A DNA stretch of 64,000 nt from NCBI GenBank assembly GCA_905160935.1, contig CAJHZI010000561.1, positions 1-64,000 of the forward strand, read 5' to 3'. The DNA comes from Enchytraeus crypticus (lineage: Eukaryota; Annelida; Clitellata; Enchytraeida; Enchytraeidae). Of the stretch, positions 54,501 to 58,859 are shown one piece after another; position 1 is the first letter of the stretch; every line of letters begins with the position of its first letter. Under the pieces are notes generated by a model. It worked only from the letters and a program-made list of their open reading frames with translations, was not told the origin of the DNA and made no database searches. Both the position numbers and the translations under genes were made by a program.

Positions 54501-57324
54501 GATTCAAATGTATTGTATGTAAAAATTTAAAAGCTTGAAATGCCTTAGCAAAAAATATTGATAGCGAAATTTATATACAGTCTGCAATAATTAAATATAT
54601 AAAAAAAAAAAAAAAATATTACATGTAATTAAGGACTATAATCTCATATTATTAACGTAGGCTAAAGTTGTTAAAATAATAAATTTTTATGAAGTTATAA
54701 CCTATGTGTACACAAACGAAGATATTACAACATGATAAACAAATAAAAAAGATAGAATTAAAAAGAAAAACTACTTTGTGTTTCAAGCAGTCATTTTTTA
54801 TATTAAATAGCATCTATTGTATGGAAGCAGAAAATTAAAGTACATGACATACAAACCTTATCCAAGACAGGACTAAAATTTTTCTTCAAACGAATTGTAG
54901 CTATCATGTGATTGAAAGATCTAGTTCGGGTGCTTATTGGAATAAACTTCTGCGGTTCAAGTTCATCTAGCCGTTGGCGTTCCATCTTGTTTTCAATACC
55001 GTACCGAACAATATCAATAACACCCACTCCTAATTCGTGATCTTGTCCCATTCCTTTCGCATCTCTATAGATAATGTTACCCTTTAGAAAATCATCCCGG
55101 ATCTGCAACAGGGTATTTAGACTAAGTTAGAAATTCAGCATAATTGATTATGCAGATGAAAATATCTATAACAACGGCTTAAATTATGAGCAGTATTTTT
55201 AAACTATTATATTTATAACTATCACTTTCAAAACTAATAACTTAAATCTATCATTATCAATTTCAAATATTAATTTGCCACATACTAAAACTGTACAACT
55301 GTAAAAAGCTGTAAAGCCGATGTTAGCGTCTGTTTCATCTCTCAGAAGTGATATCATTGACGGGCGAGCCCAAGATTTGAACTCACACCTACTGATCAGC
55401 GGTCAGATATGAAATCGACATCGACACAAGCTGGATCCAATGGCGATGTTAAGTAAGAAGTATGAGGCATGGTCAAGGTTTATCTGAAGCTTAGTTACTA
55501 ATTGAGGTAAACAGGATTGTTTACTCAGGGAATGAAGCCCTTGTCCAGTAAATGTTAGTCAAAGCTGAGGAAGGTATAGGGGCCCACCTCTTCATAAGCA
55601 GAATCCCCCCAAAATAATGGTATATCTAAAGGAATGTTATAGATAATTTAAAGATCCACTCGTATGTGGACATTACGAGGAAAATGGAAGATAGAAATGA
55701 GTGGGGGCATTATGTACCATGGATCTGCCAGTAGGCAGTGCACTGAGGAAGAGAGCTACTAATTGAGCCATTAATACACAAAATTCATATAGCTTGCCGT
55801 AATGCAGCTCTCTGTGCTTTAAGAAACTACAAATATTTTTGTTAGAAATAAAAATATTTTTATTTTTTGTCTGCATATTTTTTTCCCGTGTTGTGCTCGG
55901 GTGTGGTTGGACCACTGCAGAATAGGGCAACTGCAATCAATCTGCCGCGTGTACGTAAGAGGCGACTAAAAGCAGGAGCTGAGGATGGCAAGAGGGGACC
56001 CACCTCACCATGAAATATCTTCCCCCAGAATTAATTGTTAATTAGTACACCTAACTGAGGAAGGCAATGGGAAACCACCTCAGAAGCCATATTTTTCCCA
56101 AGCTATAGGTTACATAAGGTATGGAAAAGGCACAGACTTTGTGAATGGATTAACTTGTTGATCTAAGGAGTGCTCTTATGGAGTGAGAAAGCAGACTTAG
56201 AGTATGAATATGTACCTTGAACCTGCGACTTGGCAGTGCACTGAAGAGAAGAGTCTGCATATTTAACGTAGTTCAGGGATACCAGGAGCCAAAGGGGACA
56301 TGGCAAATGTAATTTCAATCATAGACTAATTAAAAACCATAAAGCTTGAAACATGCCCTCATCCATTTGCATTAATTATCTAAACAATTAGAGTAATCAT
56401 GTAACAATCCAGAATTTATCTCAAGAAACTCTTCTGTGTAGTCTCAGTGTTTCACACAATTTACAAATTATGCTTCAATTAATTAATTCAGCTTACACAA
56501 ATAATTTAAACACAAATTAAGTTTAGTTAGAACATATAATATAGTAGTAGTTGCTAGATAGGTTACATAAGATATGGATAAGGCATAGACTTTGTGAAGG
56601 GATTAACTTGTTGATATATGGATTGAAAGCAGACAGTGAGCAGTGAGTATGAGTATGTCCATTTGACCTGCCACTTGGCAGAACACTAGAGAGAGAGAGA
56701 GCGAGCGAGAGAGATAGAGAGACAAAGAGAACGTGAGTAGCTGATAATACAAAAGCAAATGAAGACTGCTTAATTGAAATATAAATTTCATTAGTGCAAT
56801 AATTTTTTAAAAGTTACTTAAAAATTAAAACAAAACAAAAATTGAGAACACAAGTTCTAAAGATAACTAGTAACATTAGCGAGTATGCTTACCTGTAGAA
56901 ACAGATAATGAAAGGCATTCTTATCAACAACAATGAGATGATTCTGCAGTTTAGATTCCGGAGGTATGAAACGAATCCTTAACTGTAGTTCTATAGCAGG
57001 TCCCTGTGGATCCCTTCTTATTTTATCGTTTGGTGCAAGCCATCGCCAGATTTCATTCGTATATCCGGTATCCGGCTTTGAATTGACTATTTTCATTCGT
57101 AAAGCAAATAACGGAAAAGCAATACTGCCAATTTTTAGTTCCTGACGGGTGACTTCGATACAGATATCCTCCGCAATATATTCGTCTTTATCAGTAAATA
57201 GAATATTGCGTGGCGCAGCGTCATAATCAACATAGAGCTGTACAACAATAGTGCCATTTGGTATCCCAGCCGTCGCAGAACCATTTCCTGGCTGTTGCAC
57301 ACTATTTTTTACTTTCTTTGGCAT
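24011..57324 (-). CDS. JAK: Janus kinase (JAK), 20 coding exons
   Basis: Cytoplasmic tyrosine kinase that pairs with cytokine-type receptors and phosphorylates STATs. Exons in transcript order: 57324-56893, 55102-54857, 54467-54186, 53089-52988, 51386-51229, 48596-48250, 44757-44626, 43386-43277, 42486-42274, 39186-39032, 38353-38215, 37293-37137, 35303-35123, 33095-32870, 31997-31808, 29882-29794, 28205-28007, 27250-27111, 25980-25811, 24317-24011. All junctions are GT-AG, all phases agree, total 3975 nt, 1324 residues plus stop. FERM 1-400, SH2 403-520, pseudokinase 566-825, linker 825-1050, kinase 1050-1315. The HGR/DPG pseudokinase in front of an HRD/DFG kinase and the FERM-SH2 front are diagnostic of JAK. 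Vertebrate JAKs have about 1130-1190 residues; the excess here is the JH2-JH1 linker. An acceptor-like TTTCCCTTTAG 12 bases before the ATG suggests an untranslated 5' exon further upstream. Confidence 0.95.
24363..24566 (-). repeat. SINE-B copies (one fragment and one near-complete) in JAK intron 19
   Basis: 'ggtaaagcaacgttagtttcc' fragment at 24365, then 'aggtaaagttaacgttacgt ... gggcgagcacaggatttgaacc ... ctgatcggcggtcgaat'. They lie between the true acceptor of exon 20 and its decoy copy. Confidence 0.8.
24575..24625 (-). pseudogene. Decoy copy of the exon 20 acceptor and first exon bases
   Basis: On the - strand 'CAGTAG|ATGCGCTCCC' mirrors the true 'GAGTAG|GTGCGCTCCC', and the upstream GTGTACGTGAATAT mirrors GTGTATGTGTATGT. 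In the copy the reading frame meets TAA after three codons. Confidence 0.65.
24888..24968 (+). repeat. SINE-C 3' end fragment
   Basis: 'gacccaacgctagctaaagtagg' region with 'ttcaagggagatgatgatg' tail. Confidence 0.5.
25545..25670 (+). repeat. SINE-B copy (tRNA-derived)
   Basis: 'gccagtggtgacgttggtaa' (A-box), 'gcggatcagtatgtgcc', 'gaggttcaaacc' (B-box), 'gaaactgacgttaacc' and 'ttagctttac' tail. Confidence 0.85.
25811..25980 (-). CDS. JAK: JAK exon 19: catalytic and activation loops of JH1
   Basis: Residues 1167-1222. VHRDLAARNV (Asp1180 is the catalytic base), SDFGLSR (Asp1198 binds Mg-ATP) and the activation loop EEKDYYKSHG with tandem Tyr1210-Tyr1211, matching the autophosphorylated pair of other JAKs. 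Ends with two bases (TG) of codon 1223. Confidence 0.96.
26028..26400. repeat. Simple trinucleotide (TAG/TAA) sequence in JAK intron 18
   Basis: Long low-complexity 'agtagtaataatactaatac' sequence. Its Ser-, Leu- and Ile-rich open frames on both strands are by-products of the repeat. Confidence 0.8.
26385..26457 (+). repeat. SINE-A 3' end followed by (GA)n
   Basis: 'gatctgccacttggcagaac' then (GA)n of about 17 units. Confidence 0.7.
26850..27062 (-). repeat. 5S rRNA-derived SINE copy
   Basis: On the - strand 'gggatttagcgcactcgg' leads into 'gaagtaaagccacgttgc', 'ggttagtaaattgtgggcg' and 'gaagaccgagtgtcgac', matching the 3' half of 5S rRNA. The body 'agcagccggcaagaattta' is shared with three other copies in the window. 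It lies 49 bases past the donor of exon 18. Confidence 0.75.
27111..27250 (-). CDS. JAK: JAK exon 18: hinge region of JH1
   Basis: Residues 1120-1166: GGRTPLSLVMEFVEKGCLRD (strand 5, gatekeeper Met and hinge) and helices D/E (STKELIRYGREIAE). Donor GAG|GTAAGT is close to consensus. Confidence 0.95.
27262..27412. repeat. Minisatellite next to the exon 18 acceptor
   Basis: Alternating units 'agacactctaatcacaatgc' and 'agacactctgatacaatac', five or so copies, beginning about 15 bases from the splice acceptor. Confidence 0.75.
27645..27925 (-). repeat. SINE-C copy with expanded (CAT)n
   Basis: 'cgttggtttgaatcttagtg', 'ctcgccttctacaacacggc', 'ggttagtctattcttcaaaa' and a broken (CAT)n tail at 27650-27700. 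A short palindrome (tgtcccacatcttatgtgggaca) sits within it. Confidence 0.7.
28007..28205 (-). CDS. JAK: JAK exon 17: N-lobe of JH1
   Basis: Residues 1054-1120. Completes the glycine loop (LGQ|GHYGEVYKGEY) and carries VAVK (Lys1077, pairs with the helix C Glu) and helix C (ELAKEMKIM). Acceptor GTGACAG|GGG, donor G|GTTAGT. Confidence 0.95.
28310..28432 (+). repeat. Probable LINE 3' end with (AAAT)n tail
   Basis: 'acagggttgaatgacccttt ... aaataaataaataaataa', typical of LINE 3' UTR ends; no coding sequence left. Confidence 0.45.
28556..28975. repeat. 60-bp minisatellite, about 7 copies
   Basis: Unit 'gtgggcggggttaatgagct...gatgtggtaaatgagttcatgacagca'. Because 60 is divisible by three, open frames persist on both strands; they are not genes. 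Located in JAK intron 16. Confidence 0.95.
28980..29790. other. JAK intron 16, no gene or recognisable repeat
   Basis: AT-rich intron sequence; nothing supported. Confidence 0.4.
29794..29882 (-). CDS. JAK: JAK exon 16: linker end and start of JH1
   Basis: Residues 1024-1053: NRPLPPAPNVKKVHVKVDWA then KLGQ, the first half of the glycine loop. Joins exon 17 in phase 0. Acceptor TTGCAG, donor CAA|GTAGTT. Confidence 0.9.
30040..30272 (-). repeat. SINE-D copy (second tRNA-derived family)
   Basis: On the - strand 'tagcctaggggtaacg' (A-box-like) and 'ggttcgaatcccagtcgcgc' (B-box), then 'ctcggacattcactggactgg' and the tail 'cactataatg'. (AAT)n at 29990-30030 lies beside the tail. Confidence 0.75.
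31380..31500 (-). repeat. Diverged SINE-B copy
   Basis: 'ggatttgaacctgcacctcc', 'tgatccacagtcagacacc': B-box and family core with several changes. Confidence 0.65.
31509..31807. repeat. 28-bp tandem array copying the exon 15 donor site
   Basis: About ten intronic units (gta positions 31528, 31556, 31584, 31612, 31640, 31668, 31696, 31724, 31752, 31780) plus the real site at 31804. On the - strand each reads TTTG|GTAC.TAAT., and the units at 31668, 31696, 31752 and 31780 match the true donor exactly (TTTGGTACGTAATC). Confidence 0.92.
31808..31997 (-). CDS. JAK: JAK exon 15: Ser/Gln-rich linker
   Basis: Residues 961-1024 (VDNHGSADSRAQLLL ... NGLSVESSGF). No domain. Accepted because it is open in the only phase that connects exons 14 and 16, starts at an AG and ends at GTACGT. 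The acceptor CTGTAG is preceded by a (GAT)n run instead of a pyrimidine tract. Some doubt remains whether it is always included. Confidence 0.75.
32010..32500 (-). repeat. SINE-C copy with a long (CAT)n expansion
   Basis: Body 32236-32495 ('ccttgaatcccagtttatct', 'cgttggttggatcttagtaa', 'cttctacgacacc'). Tail 32010-32235 is a 225-bp (CAT/CGT)n tract ending 13 bases upstream of the exon 15 acceptor region. The poly-Ser, poly-Ile and poly-Met frames are artefacts of the tract. Confidence 0.85.
32827..32872. repeat. 22-bp direct duplication of the exon 14 donor
   Basis: Two units 32828-32849 and 32850-32871. On the - strand both read GAG|GTAATCATAATG, so a second identical donor lies 22 bases downstream of the real one. 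Confidence 0.95.
32870..33095 (-). CDS. JAK: JAK exon 14: Gln-rich linker
   Basis: Residues 885-960, with a poly-Gln segment (SLQQHQQQLLQQRGHQLQ) and Ser-rich stretches, no known domain. Phase 2 entry, phase 0 exit. Low-complexity content and long linker are unusual for JAK. Confidence 0.85.
33125..33235 (-). repeat. Diverged SINE-B copy
   Basis: 'tttaacgtcagttttctgtt', 'gtgacggtgatagtactgg', 'atttgaac' and 'ggtccacagtcgg'. It starts 30 bases upstream of exon 14. Confidence 0.6.
33420..33640 (-). repeat. SINE-A copy
   Basis: 'cactgccaagtggcaggttc', 'aaggtacatattcatactc', 'ttagatcaac' type body and 'cgttgccttcctcagttgc', nearly full 3' part. Confidence 0.85.
33672..33805 (-). repeat. SINE-B copy
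   Basis: 'gttaacgtcagtttcctcac', 'gggcgagcccaggatttgaa', 'gatccgcggtcgattatctt', 'ttcgccactggctcaagc'. Confidence 0.85.
34750..35122. repeat. Minisatellite copying the exon 13 donor and exon end
   Basis: Units of about 42 and 80 bp. Complete copies near 34876 and 34999 repeat the last 25 or so exon bases and donor (CCTGCCCGTCAGAG|GTTGACC on the - strand; one has an A for C). Shorter copies at 34957 and 35077 keep CACAG|GTTGACC. A copy at about 34755 has lost the GT. Confidence 0.88.
35123..35303 (-). CDS. JAK: JAK exon 13: first part of the JH2-JH1 linker
   Basis: Residues 825-885 (GSIYNHYHSAVLPDTQPSTP ... RRLQQTMLPARQ). The donor AGAG|GTTGAC is chosen because only it gives the phase (2) needed by exon 14. 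The last bases are repeated in the intron. Confidence 0.85.
35325..35735 (-). repeat. SINE-D copy split by a SINE-B insertion
   Basis: Outer element: 'cattatagtgaaatgatcaa' at 35329, 'gggattcgaacccacgagg' at 35639, end near 35735. A + strand SINE-B occupies 35413-35550 inside it. Confidence 0.8.
35413..35550 (+). repeat. SINE-B copy inserted in SINE-D
   Basis: 'agccagtggcgaagtcgg' (A-box), 'cgaggttcaaatcctgggct' (B-box), 'gtcactgacatcgctttcg', 'aaactgacgttcacc'. Among the least decayed copies. Confidence 0.88.
36760..37090. repeat. 37-bp minisatellite in JAK intron 12
   Basis: Unit 'gtatgtcaaagtatccttca...acgccattgtacg', eight or so copies, starting about 50 bases after the exon 12 donor. 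Because 37 is not divisible by three, it produces overlapping open frames in all three phases. Confidence 0.92.
37137..37293 (-). CDS. JAK: JAK exon 12: end of the pseudokinase
   Basis: Residues 773-825: MPIQPTYCPDKVYELIRGCW (helix G/H area with the conserved CW) and YRTSPKDIIKELRSL (helix I). Phase 0 entry, phase 1 exit. Confidence 0.94.
37525..37745 (-). repeat. SINE-C copy
   Basis: 'catcatcatcctctttttcc', 'gaatcccagttaaactaggg', 'cattggtttggattttaatg', 'cgccttttacgacacgtgc', 'caacccagacacaac'. Confidence 0.85.
38215..38353 (-). CDS. JAK: JAK exon 11: pseudokinase C-lobe
   Basis: Residues 726-772: RLPWIAPECYDD (the IPW(I/V)(A/P)PE block typical of JH2) and SDRYAYGTTLYEMFSAGARL. Phase 2 entry, phase 0 exit. 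Confidence 0.96.
38695..38930 (+). repeat. 5S rRNA-derived SINE, best preserved copy
   Basis: 'gaagttaagctacgccgcgc', 'agttagtactttgtgggtga', 'ccaacttggaagaccgagta', 'ctggcagctt' follow 5S rRNA over its 3' two thirds. The unrelated body ends in A-rich sequence. Confidence 0.85.
39032..39186 (-). CDS. JAK: JAK exon 10: pseudokinase catalytic-loop and DPG region
   Basis: Residues 675-726. VHGRICCRNILLYS has HGR where active kinases have HRD (catalytic Asp lost), and KLSDPG replaces DFG, the hallmark of JAK JH2. Donor AG|GTAAAC. Confidence 0.97.
39350..39515 (-). repeat. SINE-A copy
   Basis: 'cactatcaagtggcaggttc', 'aaggtacatattcatactca', 'gatcaacaagttaatccctt'. Very close to the 33420 copy. 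Confidence 0.85.
39965..40335 (+). repeat. LINE 3' end (family ending in GTT/ATT repeats)
   Basis: Similar to 59880-60265: 'tttgctttcctatgagcagt', 'ctttccatttctcttttcca', 'ggactgattttttgaatttg', 'tttggaccttctttttgctc'. Coding end of a reverse transcriptase plus 3' UTR. Confidence 0.75.
40390..41600 (-). pseudogene. Decayed retroelement polyprotein, 3' part
   Basis: Several - strand frames read through one protein type seen in invertebrate retroelements: SWDRPIVDRIYNSLL (41124-41438), a CLCGHEVDALGLRGLSCKRS zinc-like piece (40966-41157), RCPDGMTLVPWCNGKCTVWD (40745-41002) and VPVAIETMGPMNPEGADFI (40444-40653). Frame changes between pieces and a 124-bp insertion make it non-functional. I recognise the C-terminal signature but cannot place it in a clade with certainty. 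Confidence 0.7.
40656..40779. repeat. 124-bp interspersed repeat, copy 1
   Basis: Identical base for base to 45245-45368. It splits the retroelement frame between the PLTA and VTIVPVAIE segments, so it is a later insertion. Confidence 0.9.
41640..42180. repeat. Simple GA/GATA-rich sequence in JAK intron 9
   Basis: Runs of 'gagagagaaa' and 'gatagatagacagacagaca'. A possible SINE-A tail remnant (ccattgggcagaacacc) at 41770. Ser/Leu-rich frames here are artefacts. Confidence 0.75.
42274..42486 (-). CDS. JAK: JAK exon 9: pseudokinase N-lobe to hinge
   Basis: Residues 604-674: YFVEGLGRAVFWSHATIVPI, FVTELAPKGSLADYL (hinge) and the helix E end ASALLYL. Phase 0 at both ends. Confidence 0.95.
42612..42760 (-). 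repeat. 5S-derived SINE, body only
   Basis: 'atggctattagtaatcgttg', 'cctttcgatggcgcatcaat', 'tgcagccggcgcggattta' match the body of the 38695 copy in reverse; the 5S-like head is mostly lost. Confidence 0.65.
43110..43247 (-). repeat. SINE-B copy
   Basis: 'gctaaggttaacgtcagttt', 'gtgacgggcgagcacaggat', 'gatccgcggtcgagtatctt', 'actgacttcgtcactggctc'. Starts 30 bases downstream of the exon 8 donor. Confidence 0.88.
43277..43386 (-). CDS. JAK: JAK exon 8: pseudokinase glycine loop
   Basis: Residues 567-603: FI|GEGQLTKVFEAVQE (a loose glycine loop) and RRVAVKQLAQEYSSLLQ with the strand 3 Lys. Donor CAG|GTCCAT is weak at +3. Confidence 0.93.
44010..44240 (+). repeat. Possible LINE 3' UTR
   Basis: 'caaataaacatgtctctcaa' end and preceding 'gtatcagactgccagtcttt' look like an element 3' end, but no second copy is in the window. 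Confidence 0.25.
44385..44625. repeat. 52-bp tandem array copying the exon 7 donor
   Basis: 'catcatacct' occurs at 44410, 44462, 44514, 44566 and at the real site 44618, exactly 52 apart. On the - strand each unit has (T/G)AG|GTATGATGACC; the 44462 unit also keeps the exon-end bases TTTATAG. Confidence 0.95.
44626..44757 (-). CDS. JAK: JAK exon 7: SH2-JH2 linker
   Basis: Residues 523-567: GHAKLYLCRPEFGDDDISVG and MIIPSIKPNKFIG. No domain of its own. Phase 1 at both ends, so it could be skipped without a frame change. Confidence 0.9.
45245..45368. repeat. 124-bp interspersed repeat, copy 2
   Basis: Identical to 40656-40779. Ends with the direct repeat 'ggaaatcgttacaggaaatc'. Flanks differ from copy 1. 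Confidence 0.9.
45535..46670. repeat. 19-bp minisatellite, over 50 copies
   Basis: Unit 'catctaactagtactcgac' with variants (gtactgg aaaatctcactagtag). Higher-order blocks repeat, for example 45660-45790 and 46005-46145. It lies in JAK intron 6. Confidence 0.97.
46735..47110 (+). pseudogene. LINE reverse transcriptase C-terminal end, with 3' tail
   Basis: Decayed coding for the 'W...RISWTQKVTNEEVL ... GHILRG' type end seen intact at 52378-52638 (-), then 'atcatggacctgccagtagg' and 'cagtgcacta'. Stop codons and a frameshift. Confidence 0.8.
47485..47700 (-). repeat. Diverged SINE-A copy
   Basis: 'tgccatgtctaaggtatata', 'ctcaaagtctgctaccat' and 'tctgaggagcttttcattgc' match family A with many changes. 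Confidence 0.55.
47778..47945. repeat. Inverted pair of SINE-A 3' ends (long hairpin)
   Basis: 47780-47862 (-) and 47863-47945 (+) are complementary over about 80 bases, meeting at 'agatctacaagtaaggagtg'. No spacer. The open frames across it are by-products. Confidence 0.9.
48055..48212 (-). repeat. SINE-C copy
   Basis: 'catcatcatcttcccttaaa', 'tcctagttgaactagggtta', 'gaatgccctttctgtcattg'. Ends about 35 bases below the exon 6 donor. Confidence 0.75.
48250..48596 (-). CDS. JAK: JAK exon 6: SH2 domain
   Basis: Residues 407-523. The SH2 fold: ERWAIDAMRYRQQ (helix A), YVLVCCRPEP (strand B; the usual Arg of the phosphotyrosine pocket is not at the FLVR position, Val-Cys-Cys instead), KYSVYWITSD, KSIGALIEHYRKNSF (helix B) and STILLKRNVVPSNA. 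Entry phase 2, exit phase 1. As in some other JAK SH2 domains, phosphotyrosine binding may be lost. Confidence 0.9.
48740..49445. repeat. 24-bp minisatellite, about 28 copies
   Basis: Unit 'gagctaggagtacagtagat'+'atat'. On the - strand it gives a 300-codon open frame of repeated IYCTPSS/STVLLA; I treat this as repeat, not gene. It begins 150 bases upstream of the exon 6 acceptor. Confidence 0.95.
49780..50045 (+). pseudogene. LINE reverse transcriptase fragment
   Basis: 'RVKNFKYLGHMITEDENCET'-type coding (about 49960-50015), the region just after the RT palm, with stops. Confidence 0.6.
50120..50470 (+). pseudogene. LINE reverse transcriptase palm fragment (different copy)
   Basis: Degenerate motifs 'FIDLTKAFDIL' (motif A Asp) and 'QGSMLEQLLFIIYVN' (motif B region), with several stops and frame changes. 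Confidence 0.7.
50510..50725 (-). repeat. 5S-derived SINE copy
   Basis: Reverse strand 'gaagctaagcaacatcgggc', 'atttagcatttggatgagag', 'accattttcgaaaacc' are clearly 5S rRNA-like; the body 'cgattgcagccaactcagat' matches other copies. Confidence 0.82.
51229..51386 (-). CDS. JAK: JAK exon 5: FERM end and SH2 start
   Basis: Residues 355-407: ILDFKEEADARSFVSLLDGY YRL..YYQLLCEQIASP and SHGPV. The SFVSL(L/I)DGYYRL and (C/S)HGP(V/I)S signatures are JAK-specific. Exit phase 2. Confidence 0.97.
51476..51520. repeat. (AT)n microsatellite
   Basis: 22 or so uninterrupted units upstream of exon 5. Confidence 0.9.
51735..51895. repeat. Short tandem repeat, 22-24 bp units
   Basis: 'gtagaacttcaggtaacatc' in about six diverged units. 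The open frame at 51701-51919 is a by-product. Confidence 0.7.
52320..52645 (-). pseudogene. LINE reverse transcriptase C-terminus with tail, least decayed copy
   Basis: 86 codons open: RISWTQKVTNEEVLKRVGTD, MRWIGHILRGKSLLKDVIEG, RGRGRLRLGMLDNLK, the C-terminal end common in invertebrate endonuclease-RT LINEs. The 3' tail (to 52320) carries the CTGCC...GGCAG-like end shared with SINE-A. Confidence 0.85.
52640..52760. repeat. 57-bp direct duplication
   Basis: 'atctctcataaattaataat...tatcttatta' occurs twice in full, plus a partial third copy. Confidence 0.85.
52988..53089 (-). CDS. JAK: JAK exon 4: FERM F3 lobe
   Basis: Residues 321-354: NEFQCSIEELDQIKMEKMER and TVRVTISRKTGRPH, PH-like strands. 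Phase 0 both ends; donor CAT|GTGAGT. Confidence 0.92.
53140..53345 (+). repeat. SINE-C copy
   Basis: 'gtccgggttgctgaagaata', 'aaaagacgacaagcactaaa', 'ccctagttagactgggattc', 'aaggaaggatgatgac'. Confidence 0.85.
54062..54135 (+). repeat. SINE-C 3' end
   Basis: 'cgaatcccgaccctggttaa', 'actgggatttaagggaagat', same as 22768-22829. Confidence 0.75.
54186..54467 (-). CDS. JAK: JAK exon 3: FERM F2-F3 region
   Basis: Residues 227-320: TIKLTYMMGILGYADDYGLE (F2 end/F3 start), a Pro-rich insert (IPLPPRPPGMESS) and EPTVVTVEVEVRPNSAAVAG strands. Phase 0 both ends. Confidence 0.94.
54857..55102 (-). CDS. JAK: JAK exon 2: FERM F2 lobe
   Basis: Residues 145-226: IRDDFLKGNII, HELGVGVIDIVRYGIENK (helical F2) and FIPISTRTRSFNHMIATIRL. 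Phase 0 both ends; acceptor TTGCAG. Confidence 0.94.
55303..55440 (-). repeat. Diverged SINE-B copy
   Basis: 'tgacgggcgagcccaagatt', 'tgaactcacacctactgatc', 'agcggtcagata'. Confidence 0.7.
55635..55760 (+). repeat. LINE 3' tail fragment
   Basis: 'gatccactcgtatgtggaca', 'gagtgggggcattatgtacc', 'atggatctgccagtaggcag'. Same 3' end as 46735-47110. Confidence 0.75.
55885..56255 (+). repeat. SINE-A copy, the longest, with 5' head
   Basis: Head 'cccgtgttgtgctcgggtgt', 'cgtgtacgtaagaggcgact', body 'gggaaaccacctcagaagcc', tail 'cctgcgacttggcagtgcac'. The head is shared with SINE-C. Confidence 0.88.
56550..56735 (+). repeat. SINE-A copy with (GA)n tail
   Basis: 'taggttacataagatatgga', 'gacctgccacttggcagaac' then GA-rich repeat. 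Confidence 0.8.
56893..57324 (-). CDS. JAK: JAK exon 1 (first coding): FERM F1 lobe
   Basis: Residues 1-144 from ATG 57324. After a flexible start comes the ubiquitin-like F1: IVVQLYVDYDAAPRN, EYIAEDICIEVTRQ (the conserved AED(I/L)CI helix), FALRMKIVN, RWLAPNDKI, ELQLRIRFIPPES. Donor CAG|GTAAGC is strong. The ATG is preceded within 12 bases by an acceptor-like site, so a non-coding exon probably lies upstream. Confidence 0.93.
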
Positions 57325-57337
57325 CTCTGCTACCTAA

Positions 57338-58085
57338 AGGGAAATCCAACAATATAAACAATTGAAACACATCTATTGCACATTTTAAATTGTTAGGTCA
57401 ATATAAATATTTGCTATTCACACGACTAGATGTCCTTATTTGTGTTCGGGCTACTACAGAATAGACCAACCATAAGCTATGTGTTTAAATGGTAAGATGC
57501 AATCAAGACATAACTAAGGAAGGCAATTGGAAACCATCTTGAAGTCATACTTTCTTACATCAATTAAGGTTTTGCTAAGGCTTAGCCTTTGTGATGGGAT
57601 CAACTTGTGCACATGACCCTGAAGGCAGATTGTTGGTATGAATATGTACGACGAACCTATCTCATGTCACACCACTACAGCTCTAGGGAGAGAGAAGATT
57701 AGGTGGTGTAACAGAATAGGCAAAACATTAGAGCACCTATCAATAAATTTATTAAATGATAAATGATTAATTTTTCATGAATTTTCAAACCTGCACAATG
57801 ACTGAAAATTTTCAACAACAGCTTCCTGCTAACTGTAGTGCATCAATAATAATATTGACTACATACCCCAGCGTCAGTCTCAAGGACCTAATTACTTGCA
57901 GTATTTAAAATTTTTTATATTGCTACAGTCTAGTGACCAATAAAGTTTCGTAGAAAATGATATCAAGTACTTAAAATACTATTCTTCTTAACATAACATA
58001 ACATTACAGAGTCAGGAAGAAATTATATGCTTGTTTAAGACTCATCAGGCTCTTAACTAAAACCAATTAATATAAATCAAATCAT
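57338..58085. other. Upstream flank of JAK, no gene
   Basis: Contains a SINE-A copy; otherwise AT-rich. No promoter element that I could assign. Confidence 0.4.
57430..57695 (+). repeat. SINE-A copy with 5' head, diverged
   Basis: 'tgtgttcgggctactacaga', 'atagaccaacc', 'ggcaattggaaaccatcttg', 'atgaatatgtacgacgaacc'. Confidence 0.7.
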
Positions 58086-58330
58086 ACAGACTTCATGTCA
58101 ACATGTGAAATTTATACGTAGCCTATGTATAACACTGAACAAGCAATTAGCATCTAATTTACATGTTCTTATGTTTATCATATTATTTTTAAAAGCATTC
58201 ACTGATTCTGCTTCCACAACTTCGCATGGCAAACTATTCCAAGCATTTATAACTGTCTGACTAAAAAATTTCCTTAAATCCAGTCTACTTCTAGCATATG
58301 CAGCACTCATTCAATTATCGTTTGAAATTG
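58085..58330 (-). pseudogene. LINE reverse transcriptase C-terminus
   Basis: 70 codons: RSRLDLRKFFSQTVINAWNS LPCEVVEAESVNAFKNN, the 'R..FFSQR..N.WN.LP..VV.A.S...FK' end of CR1/L2-like reverse transcriptases. No upstream part. Confidence 0.8.
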
Positions 58331-58859
58331 ACTGTTTTCGGTGTTGCGATTTTCTAGCGAACGAGTATGGTAGAGATTCTTTAAATTATCTGTGAAATTC
58401 GACCGACTGGTGGGTTCTATTCTGACGACAATAAAAGGTCAAAGGATGGGCAATCATAGAGTAGAGGGTGCTTAACACGTGCAGTTGATTTTGCTTGACA
58501 ATACTCTTGTTTATGAAGTGAAATAATGCAGCTGAGCATGTCGTCAGTTATGTACATTGAACCTATGCTCACGTGGAGTGATTTAAGCATCAACTAAACT
58601 ACGCTATGAACCCAGGCTACTTGCATCCGAGTCGAATACTCTAAACATTATGCCGTCTCCCCTCCGTGGGAGATGGTGTCAAATAATATTAAACCCTAAA
58701 GTATTAGCAAAATGACCAAAGTTTCTATTTTCATTTTGCAAGTTTACAGTAAGAAGCGCTCTTTCAGAATGTAAGGCGTGACCTACTACTAATCAGACTG
58801 AGTTCAGCCAATCATTCTATCAATCAGATCAATCTATTAATCAATCAGAGTTCAGCTCT

